DNA of 14,373 nt from Lachnoclostridium sp. UBA1308 (GTDB lineage Bacteria; Bacillota; Clostridia; Lachnospirales; Lachnospiraceae). The translations under genes and the position numbers were made by a program. This document shows positions 7,603-14,261 of the stretch, piece after piece; within the stretch, counting starts at the first letter, position 1, and every line of letters begins with the position of its first letter. The notes beneath the pieces are model-generated. The model saw only the letters and a program-made list of their open reading frames with translations, had not been told where the DNA came from and did not search any database. The stretch is taken from assembly GCA_002307215.1 (NCBI GenBank), contig DBTU01000004.1, positions 1-14,373 of the forward strand, in the 5' to 3' direction.

Positions 7603-8307
7603 ATGAATAAAAATTTGTTAATTCTTCTGATTGAGGACGAGCTTGCAATCAGTAACTTTATTTCAACGATTCTGACACATAATAATTATAATGTTATGAA
7701 GGCTGATACCGGTAGAGACGCGCTAACATTAACATCCTCACATTGTCCGGATCTGGTTTTACTTGATCTTGGACTTCCGGATATGGATGGAATTGATGTG
7801 TTAAAGAAAATCCGTGGATGGAGCAGTGTGCCGATTATTATTGTATCTGCCAGGGGCCATGAAAGAGAAAAGGTGGAGGCGCTTGATCTGGGTGCCGATG
7901 ACTATATCACTAAGCCTTTTGGAACTTCGGAATTGCTGGCCAGAATCAGGACTGCGGTAAGGCATAATATAAAGATACGAGACGATAATCTTCCTGAACT
8001 TGATAAGGTGATCATCGGAACGCTGATCATTGATTATGAGAAAAGAGTAGTCAAGGTGGATGATAAGGAGGTTCACTTGACACCAATCGAATACAAAATT
8101 ATCGTTCTGCTTTCCCAAAATGTCGGCAAGGTACTCACACATGATTACCTAGTGAAAGAAATTTGGGGACCGTATGTCAATGAAAATCAAACACTTCGTG
8201 TTAATATGGCAAATATACGAAGAAAGATTGAAGTAAATCCTGCGGAGCCTAAGTATATCCTAACAGAAGTTGGTGTCGGATACCGTATGGTGGATGAAAT
8301 AATATAA
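7603..8307 (+). CDS. kdpE: KdpE, OmpR/PhoB-type response regulator
   Basis: The 234-residue cytoplasmic regulator has a receiver domain (IEDE at the acidic pocket, phospho-acceptor D55 in LLDLGLPDMDG, K104 in TKPFG). Its C-terminal winged helix has HLTPIEYKIIVLL, LVKEIWGPYV and TEVGVGYRM, close to the KdpE pattern. It should receive phosphate from KdpD and activate K+-uptake or osmoadaptation genes. I chose ATG 7603, with AAGG 8 nt before it, because it gives the usual family N-terminus. A GTG at 7552 and ATG at 7579 extend the frame but add an unconserved stretch with no ribosome site. It follows kdpD by 120 bp without a visible terminator, so the two are probably co-transcribed. Confidence 0.94.
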   Translation: MNKNLLILLIEDELAISNFISTILTHNNYNVMKADTGRDALTLTSSHCPDLVLLDLGLPDMDGIDVLKKIRGWSSVPIIIVSARGHEREKVEALDLGADDYITKPFGTSELLARIRTAVRHNIKIRDDNLPELDKVIIGTLIIDYEKRVVKVDDKEVHLTPIEYKIIVLLSQNVGKVLTHDYLVKEIWGPYVNENQTLRVNMANIRRKIEVNPAEPKYILTEVGVGYRMVDEII

Positions 8308-8314
8308 AAATAGT

Positions 8315-8332
8315 CTCGCAAATTCATGCGAG
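8315..8332 (+). terminator. Small hairpin after kdpE
   Basis: CTCGCA (8315-8320) pairs perfectly with TGCGAG (8327-8332) over a 6-nt loop, 8 bp after the kdpE stop. No U-tract follows, so it is more likely a 3'-end stabiliser or part of a compound terminator with the next two hairpins. Confidence 0.4.
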
Positions 8333-8338
8333 CCATTA

Positions 8339-8382
8339 TGAATATAAGAATGAATTCCAGTGAAATTTCATTCTTATATTCA
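8339..8382. repeat. Inverted repeat / long AT-rich hairpin
   Basis: Sixteen bases (TGAATATAAGAATGAA, 8339-8354) pair perfectly with 8367-8382 across a 12-nt loop. It is AT-rich with no U-tract. It stands between kdpE and the dispersed sequence at 8394-8433, so it may be one end of that repeat or a protein-binding palindrome. Confidence 0.7.
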
Positions 8383-8393
8383 CAGGCATACGT

Positions 8394-8433
8394 CAAATTT
8401 GAGTCTGCGTAATCCTCGGCACAAACTAATTCG
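8394..8433 (-). repeat. Dispersed sequence shared with 57-84 (and partly with 7545-7559)
   Basis: Bases 8406-8433, reverse-complemented, match 57-84 at 26 of 28 positions. The adjoining CAAATTTGAGTCTGC (8394-8408) recurs as CAAATTTGTGTCTGC at 7545-7559, in the kdpD-kdpE gap. Read on the minus strand, this copy would encode ELVCAEDYA against ELVSAEDYA in the left-edge gene tail. It appears to be a mosaic repeat of unknown nature. Confidence 0.6.
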
Positions 8434-8458
8434 AAGAGTATGTATTATTTATAGTAAT

Positions 8459-8502
8459 AAAACAGCACGATTCAAAGATCCATTTTTGAATCGTGCTGTT
8501 TT
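8459..8502 (+). terminator. Intrinsic terminator downstream of kdpDE
   Basis: An 18-bp perfect stem (8459-8476 with 8485-8502; core CAGCACGATTC / GAATCGTGCTG) over an 8-nt loop is followed by TTTTGTT. It is the strongest stop signal after kdpE and insulates the gene at 8618. A-tracts on the left arm make it active in both directions in principle. The remaining bases of the 8308-8617 gap hold only the two hairpins and repeat listed above and a weak promoter. Confidence 0.85.
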
Positions 8503-8549
8503 GTTACAGGGCATGTATAAAAACTGGTATAAGTGAGGAATTAAATCAA

Positions 8550-8555
8550 TATAAT
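8550..8555 (+). promoter_or_regulatory. Candidate -10 element for the gene at 8618
   Basis: A perfect TATAAT stands 62 bp before the start codon, downstream of the kdpDE terminator. No good -35 hexamer is seen at 16-18 bp upstream, so the promoter call is tentative. Confidence 0.35.
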
Positions 8556-8617
8556 GAATCAGTAAAATAATCAGTCTTAATATGGAGTAGGACATATAGT
8601 AAGAAAGGAGTCAGCTG

Positions 8618-9208
8618 ATGGATTCACGAAGTGAAGATACCATGGTACGCCAGATTGAGAAAAACTTATCGGAAAATATAAGTGAAAACCTGTTTCTGAC
8701 AGGAAGAGTAGCGGAGGATGATGTGAATTTACCACTGGTCTCTCATGATTACATCAGTAATTCACCCGGATTAACCCGAGCAGAATACATACGTCAAGCA
8801 AGGGAGTCATGCCTGCGACAACTTAGCAATGTGCAGATTTACAGTAAACCCTATGATGTGAATTATCCTTATTCTGAAACTGCTGAAACTGCTGAAACTG
8901 CTGAAACTGCTATAGCGGAAGTGCAAAATGAGAGTAGAGCAAATGCATTGAAATTATTTCATAATAAATCAGAGGAAGAGAGTGTAAAAAAAGATGATAT
9001 TATTGAAAATACAGAACGAGAGCTGGTTTCATTCCGTTCACTGTTTATTCGAAGTATCTGTGCAATTGTATTGTTTCTAAGTGTATTTTTATTGGACAAA
9101 TATGAAATTAAAATCGGTAATTTTTCACATAGCATGATTAAAGAATATGTAACAGGAAATGATGCCCTAGAGCAGCTGGAAAACATTCTTGTTACATGGT
9201 TAAAATAA
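8618..9208 (+). CDS. Uncharacterised single-pass membrane protein with a (Glu-Thr-Ala)n repeat
   Basis: This 196-residue protein has a charged N-terminal region with no signal peptide. A low-complexity stretch SETAETAETAETA (about 86-98) is encoded by four copies of a 9-bp unit. One hydrophobic segment (about 142-159, SLFIRSICAIVLFLSVFLLD) is preceded by Arg residues, and a tail of about 35 residues follows. The layout suggests a mostly cytoplasmic protein anchored near its C-terminus, with the tail outside. AAAGGAG stands 7 nt before the ATG. It has its own terminator upstream and a repeat element beginning 8 bp after its stop, so it is probably monocistronic. I do not recognise the family. 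Confidence 0.8.
   Translation: MDSRSEDTMVRQIEKNLSENISENLFLTGRVAEDDVNLPLVSHDYISNSPGLTRAEYIRQARESCLRQLSNVQIYSKPYDVNYPYSETAETAETAETAIAEVQNESRANALKLFHNKSEEESVKKDDIIENTERELVSFRSLFIRSICAIVLFLSVFLLDKYEIKIGNFSHSMIKEYVTGNDALEQLENILVTWLK
8873..8911 (+). repeat. Tandem 9-bp repeat (GCTGAAACT) inside the gene at 8618
   Basis: Four consecutive 9-bp units, TCTGAAACT then three of GCTGAAACT, plus a trailing GCT are identical apart from the first base. The unit is a multiple of three, so gain or loss of copies changes the Glu-Thr-Ala tract without a frameshift. Confidence 0.9.
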
Positions 9209-9215
9209 ACCAAAG

Positions 9216-9376
9216 TTACAGTTCGGCCTTCAAAGAGATGTATTCGGACTGGGGAAAATGATTTCCATATAGGAGTATTTGCACACGAATTACGTAATGT
9301 GACTTAGCGAAAGCGACTCCTATATGGAAACATTTCTTTTCCGGTCTTGTCACTATACATTGTAGGCTGAACTGTA
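9216..9376 (+). repeat. Dispersed palindromic element, copy 3 (long form with inner palindrome)
   Basis: Terminal inverted repeats TTACAGTTCGGCCT (9216-9229) and AGGCTGAACTGTAA (9363-9376) enclose 161 bp. The left core, CAAAGAGATGTATTCGGACT, and the right core, CTTTTCCGGTCTTGTCACTA, match the short copies. Between them is an extra module (9262-9330) with perfect 15-bp arms, TTTCCATATAGGAGT and ACTCCTATATGGAAA. The module's interior contains the 10-bp palindrome ATTACGTAAT and a GCGAAAGC mini-hairpin. The element starts 8 bp after the stop of the upstream gene and ends about 30 bp before the radical SAM promoter. Confidence 0.9.
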
Positions 9377-9407
9377 ATCTGACGAACAAAACCTCACTGA
9401 TTATTTA

Positions 9408-9436
9408 TTGTAATTTCATAGGATATCAGTTATAAT
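9408..9436 (+). promoter_or_regulatory. Promoter of the radical SAM / DUF2344 / RNase G operon
   Basis: TTGTAA (9408-9413), a 17-nt spacer and a perfect TATAAT (9431-9436) make a convincing vegetative promoter. Start of transcription should be near 9443, leaving a leader of about 120 nt before the first gene. I see no riboswitch motif in that leader, only a second GAAGGAG sequence at about 9538-9544 with no convincing reading frame. Confidence 0.7.
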
Positions 9437-9566
9437 ACGGAGAGAAAAACAAGGTATCTGTTAATATAGCCTCAAGTCGCCAGTGGTGATATATAGAAGC
9501 TATGATAATAATCAAGTCATGCAAGATATACCGGTACGAAGGAGATAGATACTAATTGGAGGAAAA

Positions 9567-11471
9567 ATGAGAAAACTGGCACTATCCGATGAAATACTGT
9601 TAATGGTCGATAAACCGGCGCGTTATATTGGTGGTGAGGTCAATATGCAGGTTAAGAACCCTGCTGAGGTAGAGATTCGTTTTTGTATGTGTTTTCCCGA
9701 TGTTTATGAAATTGGAATGTCCCATCTGGGAATACAGATAATATATGATATGATAAATCGAAGGGAAGACACTTATTGTGAAAGAGTGTATTCTCCCTGG
9801 ACCGATATGGACAAGCTAATGCGGGAGAAGAACATCCTGTTATTTGCGCTTGAGAGCCAGGAGCCTTTAAAGAATTTTGATTTTCTTGGAATAACGCTTC
9901 AATATGAGATGTGTTATACGAACATTTGTCAGGTTCTTGATCTTTCGGGAATTCCGATTTATGCGAAGGACAGAACGGACGAGCATCCGATCGTAATCGG
10001 TGGAGGGCCCTGTAGTTATAATCCGGAACCGATTGCCGATTTCTTTGATTTCTTCTATATCGGGGAGGGTGAGACCTCTTATGATCAGCTGCTTGATGTT
10101 TATAAAGAATGCAAGCGTAGTGGAAAGTCAAGAAAAGAGTATCTGGAAATGATAGCCGGTATCGAAGGGATGTATGTGCCTTCTTTATATGATGTCACCT
10201 ATAATGACGATAAGACGATAAAAAGTATTCTTCCGAATCACCCTGCAGCGCCTGCAAGGGTAAAAAAGCAGGTGGAAATGAACCTAAGTCAGACCTTTTA
10301 TCCTACAAAGCCGGTGGTTCCTTTTATTAAGGCAACACAAGACAGAGTTGTACTTGAGATTCAAAGAGGCTGTATCAGAGGCTGCCGATTCTGTCAGGCA
10401 GGAATGATCTATCGTCCAACCAGAGAAAGAGATCTGGAATATTTAAAAAAATGTGCCTTTGAGATGCTTAAATCCACCGGCTATGAAGAAATTTCACTCA
10501 GCTCCTTAAGCTCCAGTGATTATTCCTCTTTGCAGGAGCTGGTAAATTTTCTGATTGATGAATTTGGGACAAAAGGCGTGAATATTTCCCTGCCGTCACT
10601 TCGCATCGATGCATTTGCACTCGATGTTATGAGTAAAGTTCAAGATGTCAGGAAAAGCAGCCTGACCTTTGCTCCGGAAGCCGGTACACAGCGTCTTAGA
10701 GATGTTATCAACAAGGGACTTACAGAGGAAGCGATCCTTGGCGGAGCGATGAAAGCCTTTCAAAGTGGATGGAATAAAGTGAAGCTATACTTTATGTTAG
10801 GTCTTCCGACGGAAACCGAAGAGGATATGGAGGGAATTGCTGTACTTACTGACCGGATTGCAAGGGAATACTATACTATTCCAAAAGAGGAACGAAACGG
10901 AAAGATAAGCATCAATACCAGTGCATCCTTCTTTGTACCGAAGCCCTTTACCCCCTTTCAATGGTGTAAGATGAATACAGGGGAAGAGTATATAACAAAG
11001 GCTCGTTTTGTTCGTGATAAAATGAATGAGCAGCTCAATCGAAAAAGTATCAAATATAATTGGCATGAAGCAAAACTCACCGTACTTGAGGGAGTGATGG
11101 CAAGAGGTGACCGAAAAATCAGTAAGGTGATTTATGATGCATATCGGTCAGGATGCCTCTATGACTCTTGGACGGAATATTTTAATTATGATAAATGGCA
11201 AAAAGCCTTTGAAGATAATGGAATTGACATTGAATTCTACAACAGTAGAGAACGATCTTTAGACGAATTATTCCCGTGGGATTTTATTGATATTGGGGTA
11301 ACTAAGGAATTCCTACGTAAGGAATACAGGAGAGCTATGGAGGAGAAAGTGACTCCAAACTGTAGACAGGTCTGCTATAACTGTGGGGCAAAAGTATTTG
11401 GAGATGGTAACTGCCCGGCAATAAATAAGGATCAGACGATGGAGGTGACTTTAGATGAAGGTGAGAATTAA
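9567..11471 (+). CDS. TIGR03960-family radical SAM protein with B12-binding-like N-terminal domain
   Basis: The 634-residue protein has an N-terminal cobalamin-binding-like Rossmann region (about 30-170, with CFPDVYEIGMSHLGIQIIYD and VIGGGPCSYNPEP). A radical SAM core carries the [4Fe-4S] ligands C269, C273 and C276 in RGCIRGCRFCQAG and later family motifs FAPEAGTQRLRDVINKG and YFMLGLPTETEEDMEGI. The C-terminus has four more cysteines (CRQVCYNCG and GNCPA, about 606-623), which may hold a second metal centre. It should cleave S-adenosylmethionine to start radical chemistry; the substrate of this family is not known to me. The start has a strong TTGGAGGAAAA ribosome site. It overlaps the DUF2344 gene by 17 bp, so translation is probably coupled. 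Confidence 0.93.
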   Translation: MRKLALSDEILLMVDKPARYIGGEVNMQVKNPAEVEIRFCMCFPDVYEIGMSHLGIQIIYDMINRREDTYCERVYSPWTDMDKLMREKNILLFALESQEPLKNFDFLGITLQYEMCYTNICQVLDLSGIPIYAKDRTDEHPIVIGGGPCSYNPEPIADFFDFFYIGEGETSYDQLLDVYKECKRSGKSRKEYLEMIAGIEGMYVPSLYDVTYNDDKTIKSILPNHPAAPARVKKQVEMNLSQTFYPTKPVVPFIKATQDRVVLEIQRGCIRGCRFCQAGMIYRPTRERDLEYLKKCAFEMLKSTGYEEISLSSLSSSDYSSLQELVNFLIDEFGTKGVNISLPSLRIDAFALDVMSKVQDVRKSSLTFAPEAGTQRLRDVINKGLTEEAILGGAMKAFQSGWNKVKLYFMLGLPTETEEDMEGIAVLTDRIAREYYTIPKEERNGKISINTSASFFVPKPFTPFQWCKMNTGEEYITKARFVRDKMNEQLNRKSIKYNWHEAKLTVLEGVMARGDRKISKVIYDAYRSGCLYDSWTEYFNYDKWQKAFEDNGIDIEFYNSRERSLDELFPWDFIDIGVTKEFLRKEYRRAMEEKVTPNCRQVCYNCGAKVFGDGNCPAINKDQTMEVTLDEGEN

Positions 11472-12321
11472 ATTCCGGAAATACGGAGCCATGAAATTTG
11501 TTGGGCACCTGGATGTGTTACGATATTTTCAGAAGCTTTTTCGTAGGGCGGACATTGATAATGAATTCACCAAGGGTTTTTCACCACATCAGATTATGAC
11601 TTTTGCAGCTCCGCTAGGTGTAGGATTAACCAGCGACGCAGAATATCTGGACATTCAGCTTCTGTCAAGTGATTCACCGGAGGTAATGCTTGCACGTATG
11701 AATACTGCTTCAACGGAGGGTGTTATGATGATTGATTTTCATCCGCTTCTTGAGCGCGAGGAGAATATGAGGTTGGTTACTGCGATGTCTTTAGTTTCCA
11801 CTGCCGATTATTTGGTCTCTCTTAAGGATGGATTTAATCTTGGAGAGATTAGAACGCAATCCGAATTCATGAAACTATTTACGTGCTTTATGAATGAGAA
11901 GGAAATTATCATTAATAAAAAGACGAAAAACAGCGAAAAGACGGTTGATATTCGACCGATGATAACGTTGACAGCATATGAAAGAGTCGAATATGAGAAT
12001 TTGCTGAAGGCAGTAGAGTCGGATGATGATCTTACTAACACAATAGAACAGAATATATCAGAATTAAAAGAGCAAAACCCTGTCGATATAATGAATAAAC
12101 CTTTGAGTGTTGCCGATATATATGAAAATGGAATTAGGCTCTATCTGCAGATGGATACCGGAAGTGTCGCAAATCTTAAACCGGAGTTGGTTATAGAAGC
12201 ATTTTGCAATTATTATAAGCTTCCATTTGAAGAATTTGCATGGCAGGTACACCGTCTCGAGTTATATTCAAGGAATACAGAAACCGGCAAGTTGATTTCA
12301 CTGGATCAACTGGATCGATAA
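11455..12321 (+). CDS. DUF2344 / TIGR03936 radical SAM-linked protein
   Basis: This 288-residue cytoplasmic protein opens with the family hallmark KFRKYGAMKFVGHLDVLRYF, then KGFSPHQIMTFAAPLGVGLTSDAEYLDI. In many bacteria this domain is fused to, or adjacent to, the TIGR03960 radical SAM protein, as here. It is regarded as its partner, possibly an RNA- or tRNA-related binding subunit, but that role is unproven. A perfect GGAGGTGA (11441-11448) lies 6 nt before the ATG, inside the end of the upstream gene. The next gene, RNase G, begins 38 bp later. The segment at about 140-220 (NKKTKNSEKTVDIRPMITL onward) is charged and looks like the less conserved central region. Confidence 0.9.
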   Translation: MKVRIKFRKYGAMKFVGHLDVLRYFQKLFRRADIDNEFTKGFSPHQIMTFAAPLGVGLTSDAEYLDIQLLSSDSPEVMLARMNTASTEGVMMIDFHPLLEREENMRLVTAMSLVSTADYLVSLKDGFNLGEIRTQSEFMKLFTCFMNEKEIIINKKTKNSEKTVDIRPMITLTAYERVEYENLLKAVESDDDLTNTIEQNISELKEQNPVDIMNKPLSVADIYENGIRLYLQMDTGSVANLKPELVIEAFCNYYKLPFEEFAWQVHRLELYSRNTETGKLISLDQLDR

Positions 12322-12359
12322 ACGAAAAAATTTTCGGATAACATATGGAGGTGCTAAGG

Positions 12360-13583
12360 ATGGACAATCGGCTAATTATTACGAAGCAGGGCAACAGAAT
12401 AGTTTCAGCTTTTTTTGAAAGCAGGGATATGCTGCAGGTTTCGCTGAATACAATTTCAAAATCCTCCATATTAGGTAATATCTATCTGGGCAAGGTAAAA
12501 AATATCGTCAAAAATATTAATGCAGCCTTCATTGAAATACAAGAAGGCAAAATGTGTTACTATTCGTTGCCGGAAAATCGTTATCCAATCATAGCTAATA
12601 CAAAAATTAATTATACAGGTGAGGACAAGCTCACTGAAGTTACACTGAAGGCCGGAGATGAGTTGATTGTCCAGGTTACAAAGGAAGATATTAAGACCAA
12701 AGCTCCGGTGGTCAGTTCCAATATCAATTTTACCGGTAAATATTCAGCATTGACTTATGGCAAAGCGGCAAATGGTGTTTCTGCTAAAATTACCGACGAG
12801 AAGGAACGCAGTCGATTAAAAGTTATTTCCAAGAAGCATGAACATAAGGAGTATGGATTTATCCTCCGAACCAATGCTGCCTTTGTATCGAAGGAAAAGA
12901 TTGAGGAGGAGATGAACCAATTGACACTGGCGTATGAAAATATCAGAAGATTCGGAATTCATAAGAGCCGCTTTTCACTGCTTCATGAAACACCGCCAAA
13001 TTATATCTGCGATATCAGGGATGGATATGCTGAAAATGTTGATGAATTTGTAACAGATGACCCTGAGCTATACAGCCATATGAAAGCATATCTGGAGAAT
13101 TATCAACCGGAGGATCTTGGTAAGCTTCGTTTCTATCAAGATGCGACGTTAAGCCTTTCAAGTCTGTATGGAATAGGTGATAAGTTAAATGATGCCGTTC
13201 GATCTATGGTATGGTTGAAATCCGGAGGCAGTATTATTATTCAACCGACGGAAGCTCTATCTGTAGTTGATGTCAACACCGGTAAGGCTGTTGCAGGCAA
13301 GAAAAAAGCGCAAGAGACATTTCTAAAGATAAACAGGGAAGCTGCGAAGGAAATCGCCAAGCAAATAAGACTTCGTAATTTATCCGGTATTATTATCATA
13401 GATTTCATTGATATGGAACTTAGTAAGGACAAGGAGCTATTAATGAAGGAGCTTGAAGAATATTTCAAGAAGGATCCGGTCAAAACAACATTAGTAGATA
13501 TGACGGCTCTCGGACTTGTAGAGGTTACGAGAAAAAAGGTGAGAAAGCCTCTACATGAACAGGTAGCTGATATTTCTAATTAG
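12360..13583 (+). CDS. rng: RNase E/G family endoribonuclease (Rng-like, no Zn-link)
   Basis: The 407-residue enzyme cleaves single-stranded, AU-rich RNA and matures rRNA and mRNA 5' ends in this family. An S1-type RNA-binding segment (about 34-75, NIYLGKVKNIVKNINAAFIEI) is followed by a 5'-sensor/RNase H-like region. The catalytic Mg-binding aspartates are visible as D304 in VVDVNTGK and D348 in IIIIDFIDM, spaced as in E. coli RNase E (303 and 346). The protein ends at EVTRKKVRKPLHEQ plus a few residues, exactly before the CPxCxGxG Zn-link found in E. coli RNase E and G, so that tetramer contact is missing. ATG 12360 is chosen because GGAGGTG (12347-12353) stands 6 nt before it; an in-frame ATG at 12345 overlaps that site. 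Confidence 0.93.
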   Translation: MDNRLIITKQGNRIVSAFFESRDMLQVSLNTISKSSILGNIYLGKVKNIVKNINAAFIEIQEGKMCYYSLPENRYPIIANTKINYTGEDKLTEVTLKAGDELIVQVTKEDIKTKAPVVSSNINFTGKYSALTYGKAANGVSAKITDEKERSRLKVISKKHEHKEYGFILRTNAAFVSKEKIEEEMNQLTLAYENIRRFGIHKSRFSLLHETPPNYICDIRDGYAENVDEFVTDDPELYSHMKAYLENYQPEDLGKLRFYQDATLSLSSLYGIGDKLNDAVRSMVWLKSGGSIIIQPTEALSVVDVNTGKAVAGKKKAQETFLKINREAAKEIAKQIRLRNLSGIIIIDFIDMELSKDKELLMKELEEYFKKDPVKTTLVDMTALGLVEVTRKKVRKPLHEQVADISN

Positions 13584-13634
13584 TACAAGATTAGATAAAG
13601 CCATATCAACATATTTCCCCAAATATTAACTTAA

Positions 13635-13640
13635 TATAAT
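13635..13640 (+). promoter_or_regulatory. Candidate -10 element for the YbaK-type gene
   Basis: A perfect TATAAT lies 76 bp before the start codon, with only a poor match at the -35 position. Two copies of TACATGATTA (about 13658 and 13691) lie between it and the gene, spaced 33 bp, of unknown meaning. Read-through from rng is also possible, since no terminator is seen after it. Confidence 0.35.
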
Positions 13641-13716
13641 ACAGGTATAGTGGTTATGTACATGATTATCCAATATATGGTTGCCTAATACATGATTACA
13701 GAAAGAATGAATAACT

Positions 13717-14187
13717 ATGATCAAAACAAATGTAATGCGTCTGCTAGAACAGGCTCAGATTCCTTATATAGCATTAGAATATGAAGTCGATGAAAACAAT
13801 CTTGGTGGAGAGCATGTTGCAGATCTGATTGGAATGCCTCCCGAACAGGTATTCAAAACTCTGGTTGCTAAGGGAGAGAAAAAAGGAATTGTCGTATTTT
13901 GCATACCTTCTACACTGGAGCTGAATCTAAAAAAAGCGGCAGTTAGTATCGGGGATAAGAAGCTAGAAATGCTGCATGTCAAGGATTTACTTGGAATAAC
14001 AGGTTATATCCGCGGTGGTTGCTCCCCAATTGGTATGAAAAAGAAATTCCCAACCTATATGGACGAAACAGCAATATTGTATGAAGAAATTACGATAAGT
14101 GCCGGAGTCAGAGGCTGCCAGCTATGTATACCGCGATGTAAGCTGATAGAATATATCGAAGCCACACTATGTGATGTGACAGAATAA
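13717..14187 (+). CDS. ybaK: YbaK/EbsC-type Cys-tRNA(Pro) deacylase
   Basis: The 156-residue protein belongs to the trans-editing family that hydrolyses Cys mischarged on tRNA-Pro (or related mischarged tRNAs). Visible family features are QVFKTLVAKG with the catalytic-site lysine (K47), IPSTLELNLKKAA (63-75) and the signature loop GYIRGGCSPIG (96-106), followed by KKKFPTYMDETA. Length is typical for the family. The ribosome site is weak (GAAAG about 13 nt upstream), and an overlapping out-of-frame ATG lies at 13708. It stands 133 bp after rng and is followed by palindromic element copy 4. Confidence 0.93.
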   Translation: MIKTNVMRLLEQAQIPYIALEYEVDENNLGGEHVADLIGMPPEQVFKTLVAKGEKKGIVVFCIPSTLELNLKKAAVSIGDKKLEMLHVKDLLGITGYIRGGCSPIGMKKKFPTYMDETAILYEEITISAGVRGCQLCIPRCKLIEYIEATLCDVTE

Positions 14188-14261
14188 ATAATTCATATTA
14201 AAATTTATTCAAATTATTCAATATATTAAGAAAGAGCAGAATTTTTCTGACGAACGCAAAG

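Noticed and set aside
9216..9376. Simple intrinsic terminator for the gene at 8618
   Set aside because: The hairpins are long but no U-tract follows, and the same sequence recurs in the divergent tyrS-kdpD region where a terminator makes no sense.
9443..9566. Riboswitch in the radical SAM operon leader
   Set aside because: I could not find the conserved core of a cobalamin or SAM riboswitch, and the leader shows no strong terminator/antiterminator pair.
9652..10131. 159-codon minus-strand open frame inside the radical SAM gene
   Set aside because: Low-quality, His/Arg/Ser-rich product antisense to a conserved coding region.
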